The translations under genes and the position numbers were made by a program. A stretch of 64,000 nucleotides of DNA from Billgrantia zhangzhouensis (GTDB lineage Bacteria; Pseudomonadota; Gammaproteobacteria; Pseudomonadales; Halomonadaceae), in contig NZ_JABFTT010000003.1 in NCBI RefSeq assembly GCF_021404465.1, positions 124,001-188,000 on the forward strand. The letters are read 5' to 3'. Positions within the stretch are counted from its first letter, which is position 1; each line of letters begins with the position of its first letter. Positions 54,661 through 64,000 of this stretch are shown in pieces. Under the pieces are notes generated by a model. That model worked only from the letters and a program-made list of their open reading frames with translations. It did not search any database and was not told where the DNA came from.

Positions 54661-55805
54661 CGGCGATGGGCTCGCCATTGGCGAATGCCAAAGGTCCAGG
54701 GCGGCAGCTTGTCGGAGCGGTCGACGCGATTGACCAGCGCCCCCAGTGCCGGTGTGGCGATGGTCACGCTGTCGCCGATATGGTGGGTGAAGCCCTGGCC
54801 CTCGCCGTCGCGATCCTGAATCGGCGAGAACATGGTGCCAAGGAACAGCATGAAGCCGTCCGGGTACTGGTGGTGGGCGCCGACGGTTTGGCGTACCAGA
54901 TCGAGCGGATCGCGGCTGATCTCGCGCATGTCGCTCTCGCCTTCGAGCAGGAAGCCGTCGTCCTTGCCCTCGATGCGCAGCGTCACGTGAGCCTGGCGCA
55001 CGCTGTCCAGCGTGAAGCGTTCGTCGAACAGACGGATGAACGGGCCGATGGCGCAGGAGGCGTTGTTGTCCTTGGCCTTGCCCAGCAGCAGGGCGCTGCG
55101 GCCCTCGATGTCGCGCAGGTTGACGTCGTTGCCCAGTGTGGCGCCCTTGGCGTGTCCCTTGGCATCCACCGCCAGCACGATTTCCGGCTCGGGGTTGTTC
55201 CATTCGGAGGCCGGGTGCAGGCCCACGCGGGCACCAAAGCCCACCGACGAGAACGGTTGCGCCTTGGTGAACACCTCGGCGTCGGGGCCGAGCCCCACCT
55301 CCATGTACTGGGACCAGGCGCCGCGCGCCTGCAGCGCCGCCTTGAGGGCCATGGCCTCGTCGGAGCCCGGGGCGATGCGCGACAGATCCTGGCCGATCAT
55401 CTCGTTGAGTTCGCTGCGCAGCTGGCTGGCCTTGGCGGCGTCGCCGCCGGCCTGCTCCTCGATCACCCGCTCCAGCAGGCTCACGGCGAAGGTCACGCCG
55501 CAGGCCTTGATCGCCTGCACGTCGCAGGGGGCGAGCAGGTAGGGGGTGATTTGCGGTTCGGCCAGCGAGTTCTGCAGCAGGGCCGTGGCGGGGCCCAGCG
55601 ATTCGCCTTCGGCACGCCGCACGAAATCGGCGGCATCGTCGCGGTCGAGCAGGTCGGCCATGCAGTCGCACTGGGCGGAAATGTCGATGACCTCCCCTTG
55701 GCGCACCACCACCAGTGCCGGCCCCTCATCGCGCCATACGCGCCCCACCAGCAGGGCCTGCTCCACATCCTGGGGAAGATAAGCGTTCGTCTTGTTGTCG
55801 TTCAC
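54657..55805 (-). CDS. xylX: 2-keto-3-deoxy-D-xylonate dehydratase (FAH family)
   Basis: This 382-residue protein follows Caulobacter XylX through its length: CGVTFAVSLLERVIEEQAGG, EVGLGPDAEVFTKAQPFSS, EWNNPEPEIVL, LGNDVNLRDIEGRSALLL, KAKDNNASCAIGPF, FLGTMFSPIQDRD and WTFGIRQW. It converts 2-keto-3-deoxy-D-xylonate to alpha-ketoglutarate semialdehyde. It starts with GTG at 55805, with GAGGC upstream, 3 nt past the KGSADH-B stop, so it is the second gene of that operon. Its stop falls inside the CTAG flank of a miniature element. Confidence 0.93.
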   Translation of the reverse strand: MNDNKTNAYLPQDVEQALLVGRVWRDEGPALVVVRQGEVIDISAQCDCMADLLDRDDAADFVRRAEGESLGPATALLQNSLAEPQITPYLLAPCDVQAIKACGVTFAVSLLERVIEEQAGGDAAKASQLRSELNEMIGQDLSRIAPGSDEAMALKAALQARGAWSQYMEVGLGPDAEVFTKAQPFSSVGFGARVGLHPASEWNNPEPEIVLAVDAKGHAKGATLGNDVNLRDIEGRSALLLGKAKDNNASCAIGPFIRLFDERFTLDSVRQAHVTLRIEGKDDGFLLEGESDMREISRDPLDLVRQTVGAHHQYPDGFMLFLGTMFSPIQDRDGEGQGFTHHIGDSVTIATPALGALVNRVDRSDKLPPWTFGIRQWRAHRR

Positions 55806-55808
55806 GTC

Positions 55809-57386
55809 TCATGCCTCGCGTTTGCCATCGACCAACCGTGACACACCCCAGGGGTTGCCGTCACGCAATGCCTCGGGCAGCAGCCCCTGCGGCAGCGCCT
55901 GGTAGCACACCGGGCGCAGGAAACGGAAGATCGCCGCGCTGCCCACCGAGGTGGTGCGCGAGTCGGAGGTGGCCGGGAACGGGCCGCCGTGGACCATGGC
56001 GTGACACACCTCGACCCCGGTGGGCCAGCCGTTGGCCAGGATCCGGCCCACCTTGCGCTCGAGGATCGGCAGCAGGGCTTTCGCTGCCTCGAGGTCGGCG
56101 TCGTCCATCTGCAGGGTGGCGGTGAGCTGGCCTTCGAGCCGGCTGGTCACGCGCTTCACTTCTTCCAGGCCGGCGCACTCGATCACCAGCGAGGTGGCAC
56201 CGAATACCTCCTCCTGCAGCTCAGGATCGGCCAGGAAATCCTCGGCTGCGGTGGCGTAGAGCCCCGCCTGGCACGGATGGGCGGATTCGCCCACCTGGCC
56301 GCGGGCCACTTCCCTGACCTTACCGTTGCCGGAGAGCCGGCCCACGCCCTGCTCGTAGGCCGCGTGGATGCCCGGGGTGAGCATGGTCTGGGCGGCGCTG
56401 CTCTTCACGGCATCGCCCGCCGCCTCGACGAAGGCGTCGAGCTCTGGGCCCTTCACCGCAATGACCAGGCCCGGGTTGGTGCAGAATTGCCCGGCGCCCA
56501 TGTTGAGCGAGGCGACGAAGCCCTCGGCGAGCTGGGCGCCGCGAGCGCGCAGCGCCTCGGGCAGCAGGAATACCGGGTTGATCGAGCTCATCTCGGCGTA
56601 GACCGGGATCGGCTGGGGGCGGGCCTGGGCAGTCCTCATCAAGGCCGTACCGCCGCCACGGGAGCCGGTGAAGCCGACGGCTTGTATGCGCGGATCACTG
56701 ACCAGAGCCTGGCCGATCTCGTTGCCCGAACCGAACAGCAGCGAGAACACGCCTTCCGGCAAGCCACTTCTCTTGATCGCTTTCTGCACGGCACGACCGA
56801 CCAGCTCGGAGGTGCCGGGGTGGGCGGAGTGGGCCTTGACGATCACCGGGCAGCCGGCAGCCAGTGCCGAGGCGGTATCGCCGCCGGCCACGGAGAAGGC
56901 CAGCGGGAAGTTCGAGGCGCCGAACACAGCGACGGGACCGAGCGGGATATGACGCTGGCGCAGGTCGGCGCGGGGCATCGGCTCGCGCTCGGGCAGGGCC
57001 GGGTCAATGCGTACGTCGAGCCACTCGCCGGCACGTACCACCGAGGCGAACAGGCGCAGCTGACCGCAGGTACGGCCGCGCTCGCCCTCGAGGCGTGCCC
57101 GGGGCAGGCCGGTCTCGGCCATGGCGCGCTCGATCAGTGCGTCACCGATCGCCTCGATCTCGCTGGCGACCGTCTCGAGAAACGCCGCGCGCTCCTCGAG
57201 CGTCGTTTCACGGTAGGTGCCGAACGCCGCCTCGGCCAACGCACAGGCGCGCTCGACCTCGGCCTGGGTGCCGCCGGCATAGGTGGGTGCGAGCTGCTCG
57301 CCGGTAGCGGGGTTGACGGCATGAATGGGCGTGGAACTGCCGCTGACGGCCTCGCGACCGATCAGCATCTTGCCTTCCAGGGACAT
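55809..57386 (-). CDS. Alpha-ketoglutarate semialdehyde dehydrogenase, copy B
   Basis: This 525-residue protein keeps the same catalytic residues as copy A at 39095 (K184, E265, C302). It catalyses the last step of the xylose (Weimberg) branch and heads the operon with xylX. GGAGC precedes the ATG at 57386. Identity with copy A is near-complete in the first half of the gene at DNA level (4 differences in the first 172 bases by eye) and clearly lower in the second half. The similarity stops at the start codon: upstream regions are unrelated. Confidence 0.94.
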   Translation of the reverse strand: MSLEGKMLIGREAVSGSSTPIHAVNPATGEQLAPTYAGGTQAEVERACALAEAAFGTYRETTLEERAAFLETVASEIEAIGDALIERAMAETGLPRARLEGERGRTCGQLRLFASVVRAGEWLDVRIDPALPEREPMPRADLRQRHIPLGPVAVFGASNFPLAFSVAGGDTASALAAGCPVIVKAHSAHPGTSELVGRAVQKAIKRSGLPEGVFSLLFGSGNEIGQALVSDPRIQAVGFTGSRGGGTALMRTAQARPQPIPVYAEMSSINPVFLLPEALRARGAQLAEGFVASLNMGAGQFCTNPGLVIAVKGPELDAFVEAAGDAVKSSAAQTMLTPGIHAAYEQGVGRLSGNGKVREVARGQVGESAHPCQAGLYATAAEDFLADPELQEEVFGATSLVIECAGLEEVKRVTSRLEGQLTATLQMDDADLEAAKALLPILERKVGRILANGWPTGVEVCHAMVHGGPFPATSDSRTTSVGSAAIFRFLRPVCYQALPQGLLPEALRDGNPWGVSRLVDGKREA

Positions 57387-57475
57387 GGTGGGCTCCTACG
57401 GTTGTTGTCGATGAATGACTCGGACCGACGGGCGCATTTCCAGACGCCCGGGAGTATCCTGCGCGAGGTGCCGAC

Positions 57476-57496
57476 TAAGTTCAATCTCTTAACTTA
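57476..57496. promoter_or_regulatory. TAAGTT-N9-AACTTA inverted repeat upstream of KGSADH copy B
   Basis: A 21-bp site with perfect 6-bp arms lies about 90 bp upstream of the KGSADH-B start, beside a minus-strand TATAAG that could be a -10 box. Span and AT-rich arms resemble the site at 59109-59129 in front of the xylose dehydrogenase gene. The ROK regulator encoded between them is the natural candidate to bind both. Confidence 0.4.
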
Positions 57497-57612
57497 TATG
57501 TTGAGTTGGACTTTGGTCGCAGTGTCCTGGCCGGACAAGGTCGACAGGGCACGAAGTTAACCTTGGATGATCCTGGCCGCCGGAGCAAGAAAGGGAGAGC
57601 CAGAGCCTGACA

Positions 57613-58812
<1,200 letters not shown>

Positions 58813-59140
58813 GTGAATGAAGCCCTGCAATTGGCACATCGGGACGCCGCGGAAAGTGAAAGCCGAACGTGTTTCGTCGCGCATCGATGATGCCATTCGA
58901 TAGGGAGGCGCGCGAGGTTTCCACCAAGACGTTCACGATGCGGATGTCGTCGGTTGGTTGCAAGATTAAACGAATTCCGATTCATCATCTACGCTCCTAT
59001 CGGCCGAAGCGTGCCCAACAGTAAGACGTAACTGTTCTTTCCCGGTGAATAAAAAGGGTTTAGACCAACGTCTCATTGTCGCTTTGCAAGGTGATGTTCA
59101 TTCTCCAATTAGTAAATAGAAAAAACTAAGTGGAGAGAGC
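58813..59140. promoter_or_regulatory. Divergent control region of the ROK regulator and xylose operon
   Basis: This 328-bp, AT-rich stretch holds no gene. It contains TTAGT-N11-ACTAA at 59109-59129, whose TTAGT/ACTAA ends recall the outer bases of Bacillus XylR operators, just before the xylose dehydrogenase ribosome site. TTGCAA at 59084-59089 could be a -35 element. A repressor bound at 59109-59129 would block transcription or early elongation of the xylose operon. Confidence 0.45.
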
Positions 59141-59911
59141 ATGAACAACGACGCGGCGCGTTACCCCAGCCTCGAGCAGCGGGTGGTCTTCATTACTGGC
59201 GGCGGTAGCGGCATCGGCGCTGAACTGACCCGATCCTTTCATCGGCAGGGGGCTCGAGTCGCTTTCGTCGACATCGATGATGCCGCCAGCCAGGCGCTGG
59301 TGGAACAGCTCAAGGCGGAAACCGATCGGGCGCCGTATTATCGTCACTGCGACATACGTGATGTCGCGGCCCTGCAAACCGCCATCGCTGACGTCGGTCG
59401 GGAGTTGGGGCCCATCCATACCCTGGTCAACAACGCTGCCAACGACGATCGCCATACCTGGCAGGAGGTCGACGTTGCCTATTGGGACGAGCGCATGTCG
59501 CTCAATCTAAGGCCGATGTTCTTTGCCGCTCAGGCGGCGGCGCACCAGATGATCGAGGCCGGTGGTGGCGCGATCATCAACTTCGGCTCGATCAGCGTGC
59601 AGATGGCCATCCCCGAGTTGTCGACCTATGTCACCGCCAAGGCGGCGGTACATGGCCTGACCCGCAGCCTGGCGCGTGACCTGGGGCGCTACGGCATCCG
59701 CGTCAACACCCTGGTGCCCGGCTCGATCCTGACCGAGCGTCAGTTGCAGAAGTGGATCGGCCCCGAAGAGGAGGCATCGATCCAGGCCCATCAGTGCCTG
59801 AAGCTGCGGCTCGAGCCCAGGCACATCGCCCCCACCGTCCTGTTCCTGGCCAGCGCTGATAGCGCCGCGATAACGGGCCAGGAGATAGCCGTGGATGGCG
59901 GCTGGGGCTGA
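59141..59911 (+). CDS. xylB: D-xylose 1-dehydrogenase (SDR family)
   Basis: This 256-residue short-chain dehydrogenase has ITGGGSGIGAEL (cofactor, about 18-29), NNAANDDRH, INFGSIS (S150/S152) and the catalytic Y163 and K167. It parallels Caulobacter XylB closely (VNNAGNDDRH, AYWDER, INFGSIS and AQCLKGR have counterparts here). It oxidises D-xylose to xylonolactone with NAD, opening the Weimberg pathway. GGAGAG precedes the ATG. It leads the operon with the CUT1 importer and GH43 genes. Xylonolactonase and xylonate dehydratase are not in the window unless the arabinose enzymes double for them. Confidence 0.93.
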   Translation: MNNDAARYPSLEQRVVFITGGGSGIGAELTRSFHRQGARVAFVDIDDAASQALVEQLKAETDRAPYYRHCDIRDVAALQTAIADVGRELGPIHTLVNNAANDDRHTWQEVDVAYWDERMSLNLRPMFFAAQAAAHQMIEAGGGAIINFGSISVQMAIPELSTYVTAKAAVHGLTRSLARDLGRYGIRVNTLVPGSILTERQLQKWIGPEEEASIQAHQCLKLRLEPRHIAPTVLFLASADSAAITGQEIAVDGGWG

Positions 59912-59980
59912 TTTTCATTGCAATGATTTTCTCAAAACAAGAGGTGCACCATGCGCTTACAACACAACAAGGAGCACGCC

Positions 59981-61273
59981 ATGCACATGTCAGAACAACG
60001 CTTGCCACTGCCGGCGCGCGGCAGGCGCTGGTTGGCCGCGGCGCTTGCCGTTTCTTCCGGGCTCGCGGCGTTCGCTGCGGCAGCCGATACCACCGTGCGG
60101 GTACTGCGGGTCGAGATCAGTGACGTCGAGAAGCAGTACTACGCCGATGTCGTCGCCGAGTACGAGGCGCAGAATCCGGGCGTCAACGTAGTCTTCGAAT
60201 ACATCGCCAACGAGGCCTACAAGACGCGCCTGCCCACCCTGCTGCAATCCAATCAGCGCCCCGACATCTTCTACAGTTGGGGCGGTGAGGGGCTGCGCGA
60301 CCAGGTCGAGGCCGGCTTCGTGCGCGACCTCACCGAAGAGATGCAGGACGGTTGGCAGGATCTCTACCCCGAGTCGGCCGTGCGCGCCTTCACGCTTGAC
60401 GATCGCGTCTACGGCGCGCCGCTCTACGCTACCGTAGTGGGCTTCTGGGCCAACACCGCTCTGACCGAACAGGCTGGCGTCGACATCGAAGCCATCGAGA
60501 CCTGGGAGGACTTGCAGGAGGCGGTGACCACCCTGCGCGAAAGCGGCGTCACCCCCGTCGTGGTGGGTGGCCAGGATGGCTGGCCGATGCACTTCTACTG
60601 GGGTTACCTGGCCACGCGCCTGGCCGGCGGCGAGGGCATCGAAATGGCCAAGGAGGGCGCGAACGGTGGCTTCGAGGGCGAGCCCTTCGTGCGCGCCGGC
60701 GAGCTGTTGCAGGCGTTCGTCGAACTCAATCCCTTCCAGTCGGGCTTCATGGCGACCTCCTACGAGCGCGCCAGTGCCATGTTTGGTGATGGCGAAGCGG
60801 CCCTGCACCTGATGGGCGACTGGGATTACATCCCCTCCAAGGAGCGCTCGATGACGGGCGAGGGCGTGCCCGACGAAGATCTCGAGTTCATTCGCTTTCC
60901 CCGGGTGGACGATGGTGTGGGCAACGATGACAGCTTTGGCGGCATGAACGGCTTTGCCGTGACCCGTGACGCCTCCGACGAGGCGGTCGACTTCCTGCGC
61001 TTCCTGCTCAATGAGGAGAACCAGCGCGAGGCCGCCCGACTCGGCATCTTCGTGCCGGTAGCTCACGGCTCCGAGGAGGAGCTCGACACGCCCTATGCAC
61101 GCAAGGTGGCGCAGATCCTCAGCGAGTCGAACTTCCATCAGGTGTTTCTCGACCAGGCGCTGGGTACCTCGGTTGGCGCCACGGTCAACGACATCAGCGG
61201 CGACCTGGCCCTGGGCGAGATCACGCCCGAGAAGGCGGCCGCCCAGGTCGAAGAGGCCTGGATGTTCCGCTGA
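59981..61273 (+). CDS. CUT1 ABC transporter substrate-binding protein (oligosaccharide, probably xylo-oligomers)
   Basis: The protein is 430 residues with a signal peptide (ending about AAFAAAADT). It belongs to the extracellular solute-binding family 1: PDIFYSWGGEGLRDQVEAG, GAPLYATVVGFWANTALTEQ, ALHLMGDWDYIP and FGGMNGFAVTRDASDEAVDFLRF fragments are typical. The ATG at 59981 is chosen for AGGAG 6 nt upstream; another ATG at 59951 also has a GAGGTG site, so the start is open. With two permeases and GH43 beside it, xylo-oligosaccharides are the likely ligand. A hairpin follows. Confidence 0.9.
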   Translation: MHMSEQRLPLPARGRRWLAAALAVSSGLAAFAAAADTTVRVLRVEISDVEKQYYADVVAEYEAQNPGVNVVFEYIANEAYKTRLPTLLQSNQRPDIFYSWGGEGLRDQVEAGFVRDLTEEMQDGWQDLYPESAVRAFTLDDRVYGAPLYATVVGFWANTALTEQAGVDIEAIETWEDLQEAVTTLRESGVTPVVVGGQDGWPMHFYWGYLATRLAGGEGIEMAKEGANGGFEGEPFVRAGELLQAFVELNPFQSGFMATSYERASAMFGDGEAALHLMGDWDYIPSKERSMTGEGVPDEDLEFIRFPRVDDGVGNDDSFGGMNGFAVTRDASDEAVDFLRFLLNEENQREAARLGIFVPVAHGSEEELDTPYARKVAQILSESNFHQVFLDQALGTSVGATVNDISGDLALGEITPEKAAAQVEEAWMFR

Positions 61274-61309
61274 GCCGTTCGCTGGAAACATTCACGAATC
61301 CTGAGCCTG

Positions 61310-61337
61310 CCCGGTGCCGCGCTCACGCTGCGCCGGG
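61310..61337 (+). other. Intercistronic hairpin after the oligosaccharide-binding-protein gene
   Basis: CCCGGTGC-N12-GCGCCGGG makes an 8-bp stem with one G-U pair, 36 nt past the stop and 25 nt before the permease start, with no T-run. It fits the pattern of hairpins behind the binding-protein genes in this window. Confidence 0.5.
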
Positions 61338-61362
61338 TCCCGTTCTCCGAAGGGAAACCCTC

Positions 61363-62295
61363 ATGAGTACCCTGACCCGACCTGCCGTGCACAGGAGAAG
61401 CAATGCCGATCGCTTCCGGCAGGGGCTGGCCAGCGGCAAGTTCACCGCCGTGCTGATCCTGCTGCCGCCGGCGCTGATCCTGTTCTCGCTGTTCGTCATC
61501 CTGCCGCTGGCCGATGCCGCTTACTATAGCGCCTTCTCCTGGAACGGCTATGGCACGCCGACCAACTTCGTCGGCACCCAGAACTACGAGCGGCTGCTCG
61601 ACCACTCGGTGTTCCATACCGCGCTGTGGAACACTGCCAAGCTGATTCTCGTCTCCCTGGTCGTTCAGATGCCGCTGGCGCTGGGCCTGGCGCTGCTGGT
61701 GTATCGCAAGACACCGACCAACACCCTGTTCCGGCTGGTGTTCTTCCTGCCCTACATTCTCGCCGAGGTGGCCGCCGGGCTGATCTGGAGCTTTGTCTTC
61801 GATGGCGACTACGGCATCACCGCCTTCATGTTCCAGGCCTTGGGGCAGGAGTCGGTCTATGTGCTGGCCGACCGCCAGTGGGCCTTTCCGGCCATCATGA
61901 CGGTAATCGTGTGGAAGTACTTCGGCTTCCACATGATGATATACATCGCCGCGCTGCAGAGCGTACCCAAGGACCTGATCGAGGCGGCCAAGCTCGAAGG
62001 GGCCAAGCCGCGCCAGGTGGCCCTGTTCGTACAGATTCCGCTGATCAAGCATGCCATCGTGGTGAGCGGCTTCTTCGCCATCATCGGTTCGCTGCAGATC
62101 TTCGACATCATCATCCCGATGACCAACGGCGGGCCGTCCAACTCGACCCATACCATCGTCACCTACCTGTACACCTTCGGTTTGTCGCGGCTCAACATCG
62201 GCTTCGGTAGCGCCGCCGCCGTGGTGCTGTTCGTGCTCGCCATCGGCATCGCGCTGTTCTACCAGCGCGCCACGGCGAAGGAGGAGCGCCCATGA
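61363..62295 (+). CDS. CUT1 sugar ABC transporter permease (MalF-like)
   Basis: This 310-residue protein has six membrane segments and the EAA loop DLIEAAKLEGAKPRQVALFV. It pairs with the next permease. The ATG at 61363 follows GAAGGGAAA. Its stop overlaps the next start by 4 nt (ATGA). Confidence 0.93.
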   Translation: MSTLTRPAVHRRSNADRFRQGLASGKFTAVLILLPPALILFSLFVILPLADAAYYSAFSWNGYGTPTNFVGTQNYERLLDHSVFHTALWNTAKLILVSLVVQMPLALGLALLVYRKTPTNTLFRLVFFLPYILAEVAAGLIWSFVFDGDYGITAFMFQALGQESVYVLADRQWAFPAIMTVIVWKYFGFHMMIYIAALQSVPKDLIEAAKLEGAKPRQVALFVQIPLIKHAIVVSGFFAIIGSLQIFDIIIPMTNGGPSNSTHTIVTYLYTFGLSRLNIGFGSAAAVVLFVLAIGIALFYQRATAKEERP

Positions 62296-63119
62296 GCAGT
62301 GCGACCTTCCGCAACACGCTGCGCGTGATCGTATTGATCCTGGTGGCCAGCCTGGTCCTCGGCCCGCTGCTGGCCTCCTTCTTCGGTGGCTTCAAGACCA
62401 ACGCCGAGCTGCGCACCAATCCGTTGTGGCTGCCTGATGCCTGGAATCCGCAGAACTACGTCGCGATCTTCCTCGACGGCAATTTCTGGCGCTACATGGG
62501 CAATTCGTTCTTCATCTCGTCGATGACGGTCTTGCTCACTCTGGTAGTGGGCGCGGCGGCGGCCTACGTGTTCTCGCAGATCCGCTTCTTCGGCTCGAGG
62601 ATGATCCACTCCTACCTACTGCTGGGGCTGATGTTCCCCTTCGCCGCGGCGATCCTGCCGCTGTTCATCAAGGTGCGCGATCTGGGCCTGCTGGATACCT
62701 ACTGGGCGGTGATCCTGCCGCAGACCGCCTTCGGCCTGTCGCTGGCGATCCTGCTGTTCAAGGCGTTCTTCGATCAGCTGCCCAAGGAACTGTTCGAGGC
62801 CGCCTACGTCGATGGCTGCAGCTACCTGCGCTTCTTTTGGTCGTTCACCCTGCCGCTGTCGACGCCGATCCTGGCCACCGTGGGGGTATTCGTTTTCGTG
62901 CAGAGCTGGAACAACTTCCTGCTGCCGCTGGTGGTGCTCAACGACCGCGCCATCTACACCTGGCCGCTCGGCATGATGCAGTTCCAGGGCGAGTACCTGA
63001 CCCAGTGGAACATGATCCTGGCGTTCGTGACGCTGACCATTACGCCGGCGGTGATCTTCTTCCTCGCCGCGCAGAAATACATCGTGGCCGGGCTGACCGG
63101 CGGCTCCGTCAAGGGATGA
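62292..63119 (+). CDS. CUT1 sugar ABC transporter permease (MalG-like)
   Basis: This 275-residue protein has six membrane segments and the EAA loop [22 protein letters not shown]. It ends with the typical GLTGGSVKG tail of MalG-type subunits. It overlaps the first permease and is 5 nt before the GH43 gene. No ATPase gene follows inside the window; it may lie to the right or be a shared MsmX/UgpC-type ATPase. Confidence 0.94.
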   Translation: MSSATFRNTLRVIVLILVASLVLGPLLASFFGGFKTNAELRTNPLWLPDAWNPQNYVAIFLDGNFWRYMGNSFFISSMTVLLTLVVGAAAAYVFSQIRFFGSRMIHSYLLLGLMFPFAAAILPLFIKVRDLGLLDTYWAVILPQTAFGLSLAILLFKAFFDQLPKELFEAAYVDGCSYLRFFWSFTLPLSTPILATVGVFVFVQSWNNFLLPLVVLNDRAIYTWPLGMMQFQGEYLTQWNMILAFVTLTITPAVIFFLAAQKYIVAGLTGGSVKG

Positions 63120-63124
63120 CACCG

Positions 63125-64000
63125 ATGGCCGATAACATCCGCAATCCGATTCTCCCCGGCTTCAATCCCGACCCCTCGATCTGCCGGGTCGGCGAGGACT
63201 ACTATATCGCCACCTCCACCTTCGAGTGGTACCCGGGCGTGCAGATTCACCATTCGCGGGATCTGGCCAACTGGCAGTTGGTCAGCCGTCCGCTGGCCCG
63301 GGCCACCCAGCTCGACATGCGCGGCAATCCCGACTCCTGCGGCATCTGGGCGCCTTGCCTGTCCTATGCCGACGGCCTGTTCTGGCTGATCTACACCGAC
63401 ATGAAGCGCTACGAGGGCAACTTCAAGGATGGCCACAACTACCTGGTCACCGCACCCAGCATCGAGGGTCCCTGGAGCGACCCGGTGTATCTCAACGCCA
63501 GCGGCTTCGATCCCTCGTTGTTCCACGACGACGATGGCCGCAAGTGGCTGGTCAACCTCAAGTGGGACTATCGCCAGCGCGAGGGCGGCGACCGCTTCGG
63601 CGGCATCCTGCTGCAGGAGTACGACGCCGAGCGCCGACGGCTGGTCGGCCCGATACACAACATCTTTGCCGGCACCGGAATGAAGCTCACCGAGGGGCCG
63701 CACCTCTATCGCCGTGACGGCTGGTACCACCTGCTGGTGGCCGAAGGCGGCACCGGCTATGACCACGCCGTGACCATGGCTCGCTCGCGCGAGATCGCCG
63801 GCCCTTATGAGGTGCACCCGGACAACCCGGTGCTGACCAGCCGCCACGACCCGGACAACCCATTGCAGCGCGCCGGCCACGCCGACCTGGTGGAAGCGCC
63901 CGATGGAGAGACTTTCATGGTGCACCTGTGCGGACGGCCGCTGCCCGGCACGCGCCGCTCGCCGCTGGGGCGCGAGACGGCGATCCAGCGTGTCGAGTGG
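63125..64000 (+). CDS. GH43 family beta-xylosidase / arabinofuranosidase, N-terminal part (3' end outside window)
   Basis: 292 codons are visible before the right edge, without a stop. The five-blade propeller catalytic domain shows the general base D16 in GFNPDPSIC, the middle aspartate in [12 protein letters not shown] and the general acid glutamate in LTEGPHLY, as in XynB-type GH43 xylosidases (about 540 residues complete). There is no signal peptide, so it cleaves imported xylo-oligosaccharides in the cytosol, releasing xylose for the dehydrogenase at 59141. AGGG precedes the ATG. Confidence 0.93.
   Translation, partial: MADNIRNPILPGFNPDPSICRVGEDYYIATSTFEWYPGVQIHHSRDLANWQLVSRPLARATQLDMRGNPDSCGIWAPCLSYADGLFWLIYTDMKRYEGNFKDGHNYLVTAPSIEGPWSDPVYLNASGFDPSLFHDDDGRKWLVNLKWDYRQREGGDRFGGILLQEYDAERRRLVGPIHNIFAGTGMKLTEGPHLYRRDGWYHLLVAEGGTGYDHAVTMARSREIAGPYEVHPDNPVLTSRHDPDNPLQRAGHADLVEAPDGETFMVHLCGRPLPGTRRSPLGRETAIQRVEW

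Noticed and set aside
54548..57556. 14-base repeat CGACAGGGCACGAA near 54548 and 57542
   Set aside because: Matches of this length are expected by chance in a 64-kb high-GC window, and the flanks are unrelated.
55989..57560. 523-codon open frame antisense to KGSADH copy B
   Set aside because: An equivalent antisense frame exists over copy A (39026-40156), as expected for duplicated sense genes. No domain or promoter supports it.

Overview
The window reads as chromosome of a high-GC gammaproteobacterium of the Halomonadaceae (Halomonas/Chromohalobacter type). This rests on the dense sugar-acid gene content, three TRAP systems and a sodium symporter, acid-rich secreted proteins, and a pair formed by an enolase-superfamily mannonate dehydratase and a gulonate-dehydrogenase-like protein that I know from this family. 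Genus and species cannot be fixed by eye. No rRNA, tRNA, CRISPR array or complete insertion sequence was seen.

Layout. (1) 1-4.4 kb: 5' part of a murein endopeptidase gene, then pirin / LysR / glutathionyl-hydroquinone reductase, matching the E. coli yhaK-yhaJ-yqjG neighbourhood. (2) 4.4-11.7 kb: a five-gene operon (sugar isomerase, Gfo/Idh/MocA oxidoreductase, RbsA-, RbsC- and RbsB-like ABC importer) facing a CytR-like LacI regulator, with TGTAA-N4-TTACA operators in front of both. (3) 11.7-17.9 kb: yaiI, then a six-gene operon of LacI regulator, iron/phosphonate-type ABC importer and class III phosphodiesterase. (4) 17.9-20.1 kb: DEAD-box RNA helicase with a long leader and a clear terminator.

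(5) 20.1-33.3 kb: glucuronate / gulonate catabolism: GntR regulator, TRAP transporter, uxaC, manD, a frameshifted rspB-like dehydrogenase, a second TRAP transporter, uxuB and uxuA. UxaC (and the dehydrogenase, if functional) would supply fructuronate, UxuB makes mannonate, and two unrelated dehydratases can make 2-keto-3-deoxygluconate. (6) 33.3-39.1 kb: a probable N-acyl-D-amino-acid unit: SSS symporter, RidA-like deaminase, D-aminoacylase, RpiR regulator and, divergently, a D-serine-dehydratase / D-threonine-aldolase-like PLP enzyme.

(7) 39.1-64 kb: oxidative pentose catabolism. L-arabinose: arabinose dehydrogenase, LysR regulator, exported mutarotase, AraFGH, arabinonate dehydratase, lactonase, AraD1/GguC dehydratase and alpha-ketoglutarate semialdehyde dehydrogenase copy A, plus an orphan TRAP binding protein and an EamA transporter. 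D-xylose: GntR and ROK regulators, XylX, dehydrogenase copy B, xylose dehydrogenase, a CUT1 binding protein with two permeases, and the start of a GH43 xylosidase running off the right edge. The two semialdehyde dehydrogenases are recent duplicates with a mosaic identity pattern. Both pathways end at 2-ketoglutarate.

Most remaining open reading frames on the opposite strands are high-GC shadows of these genes and are left out.
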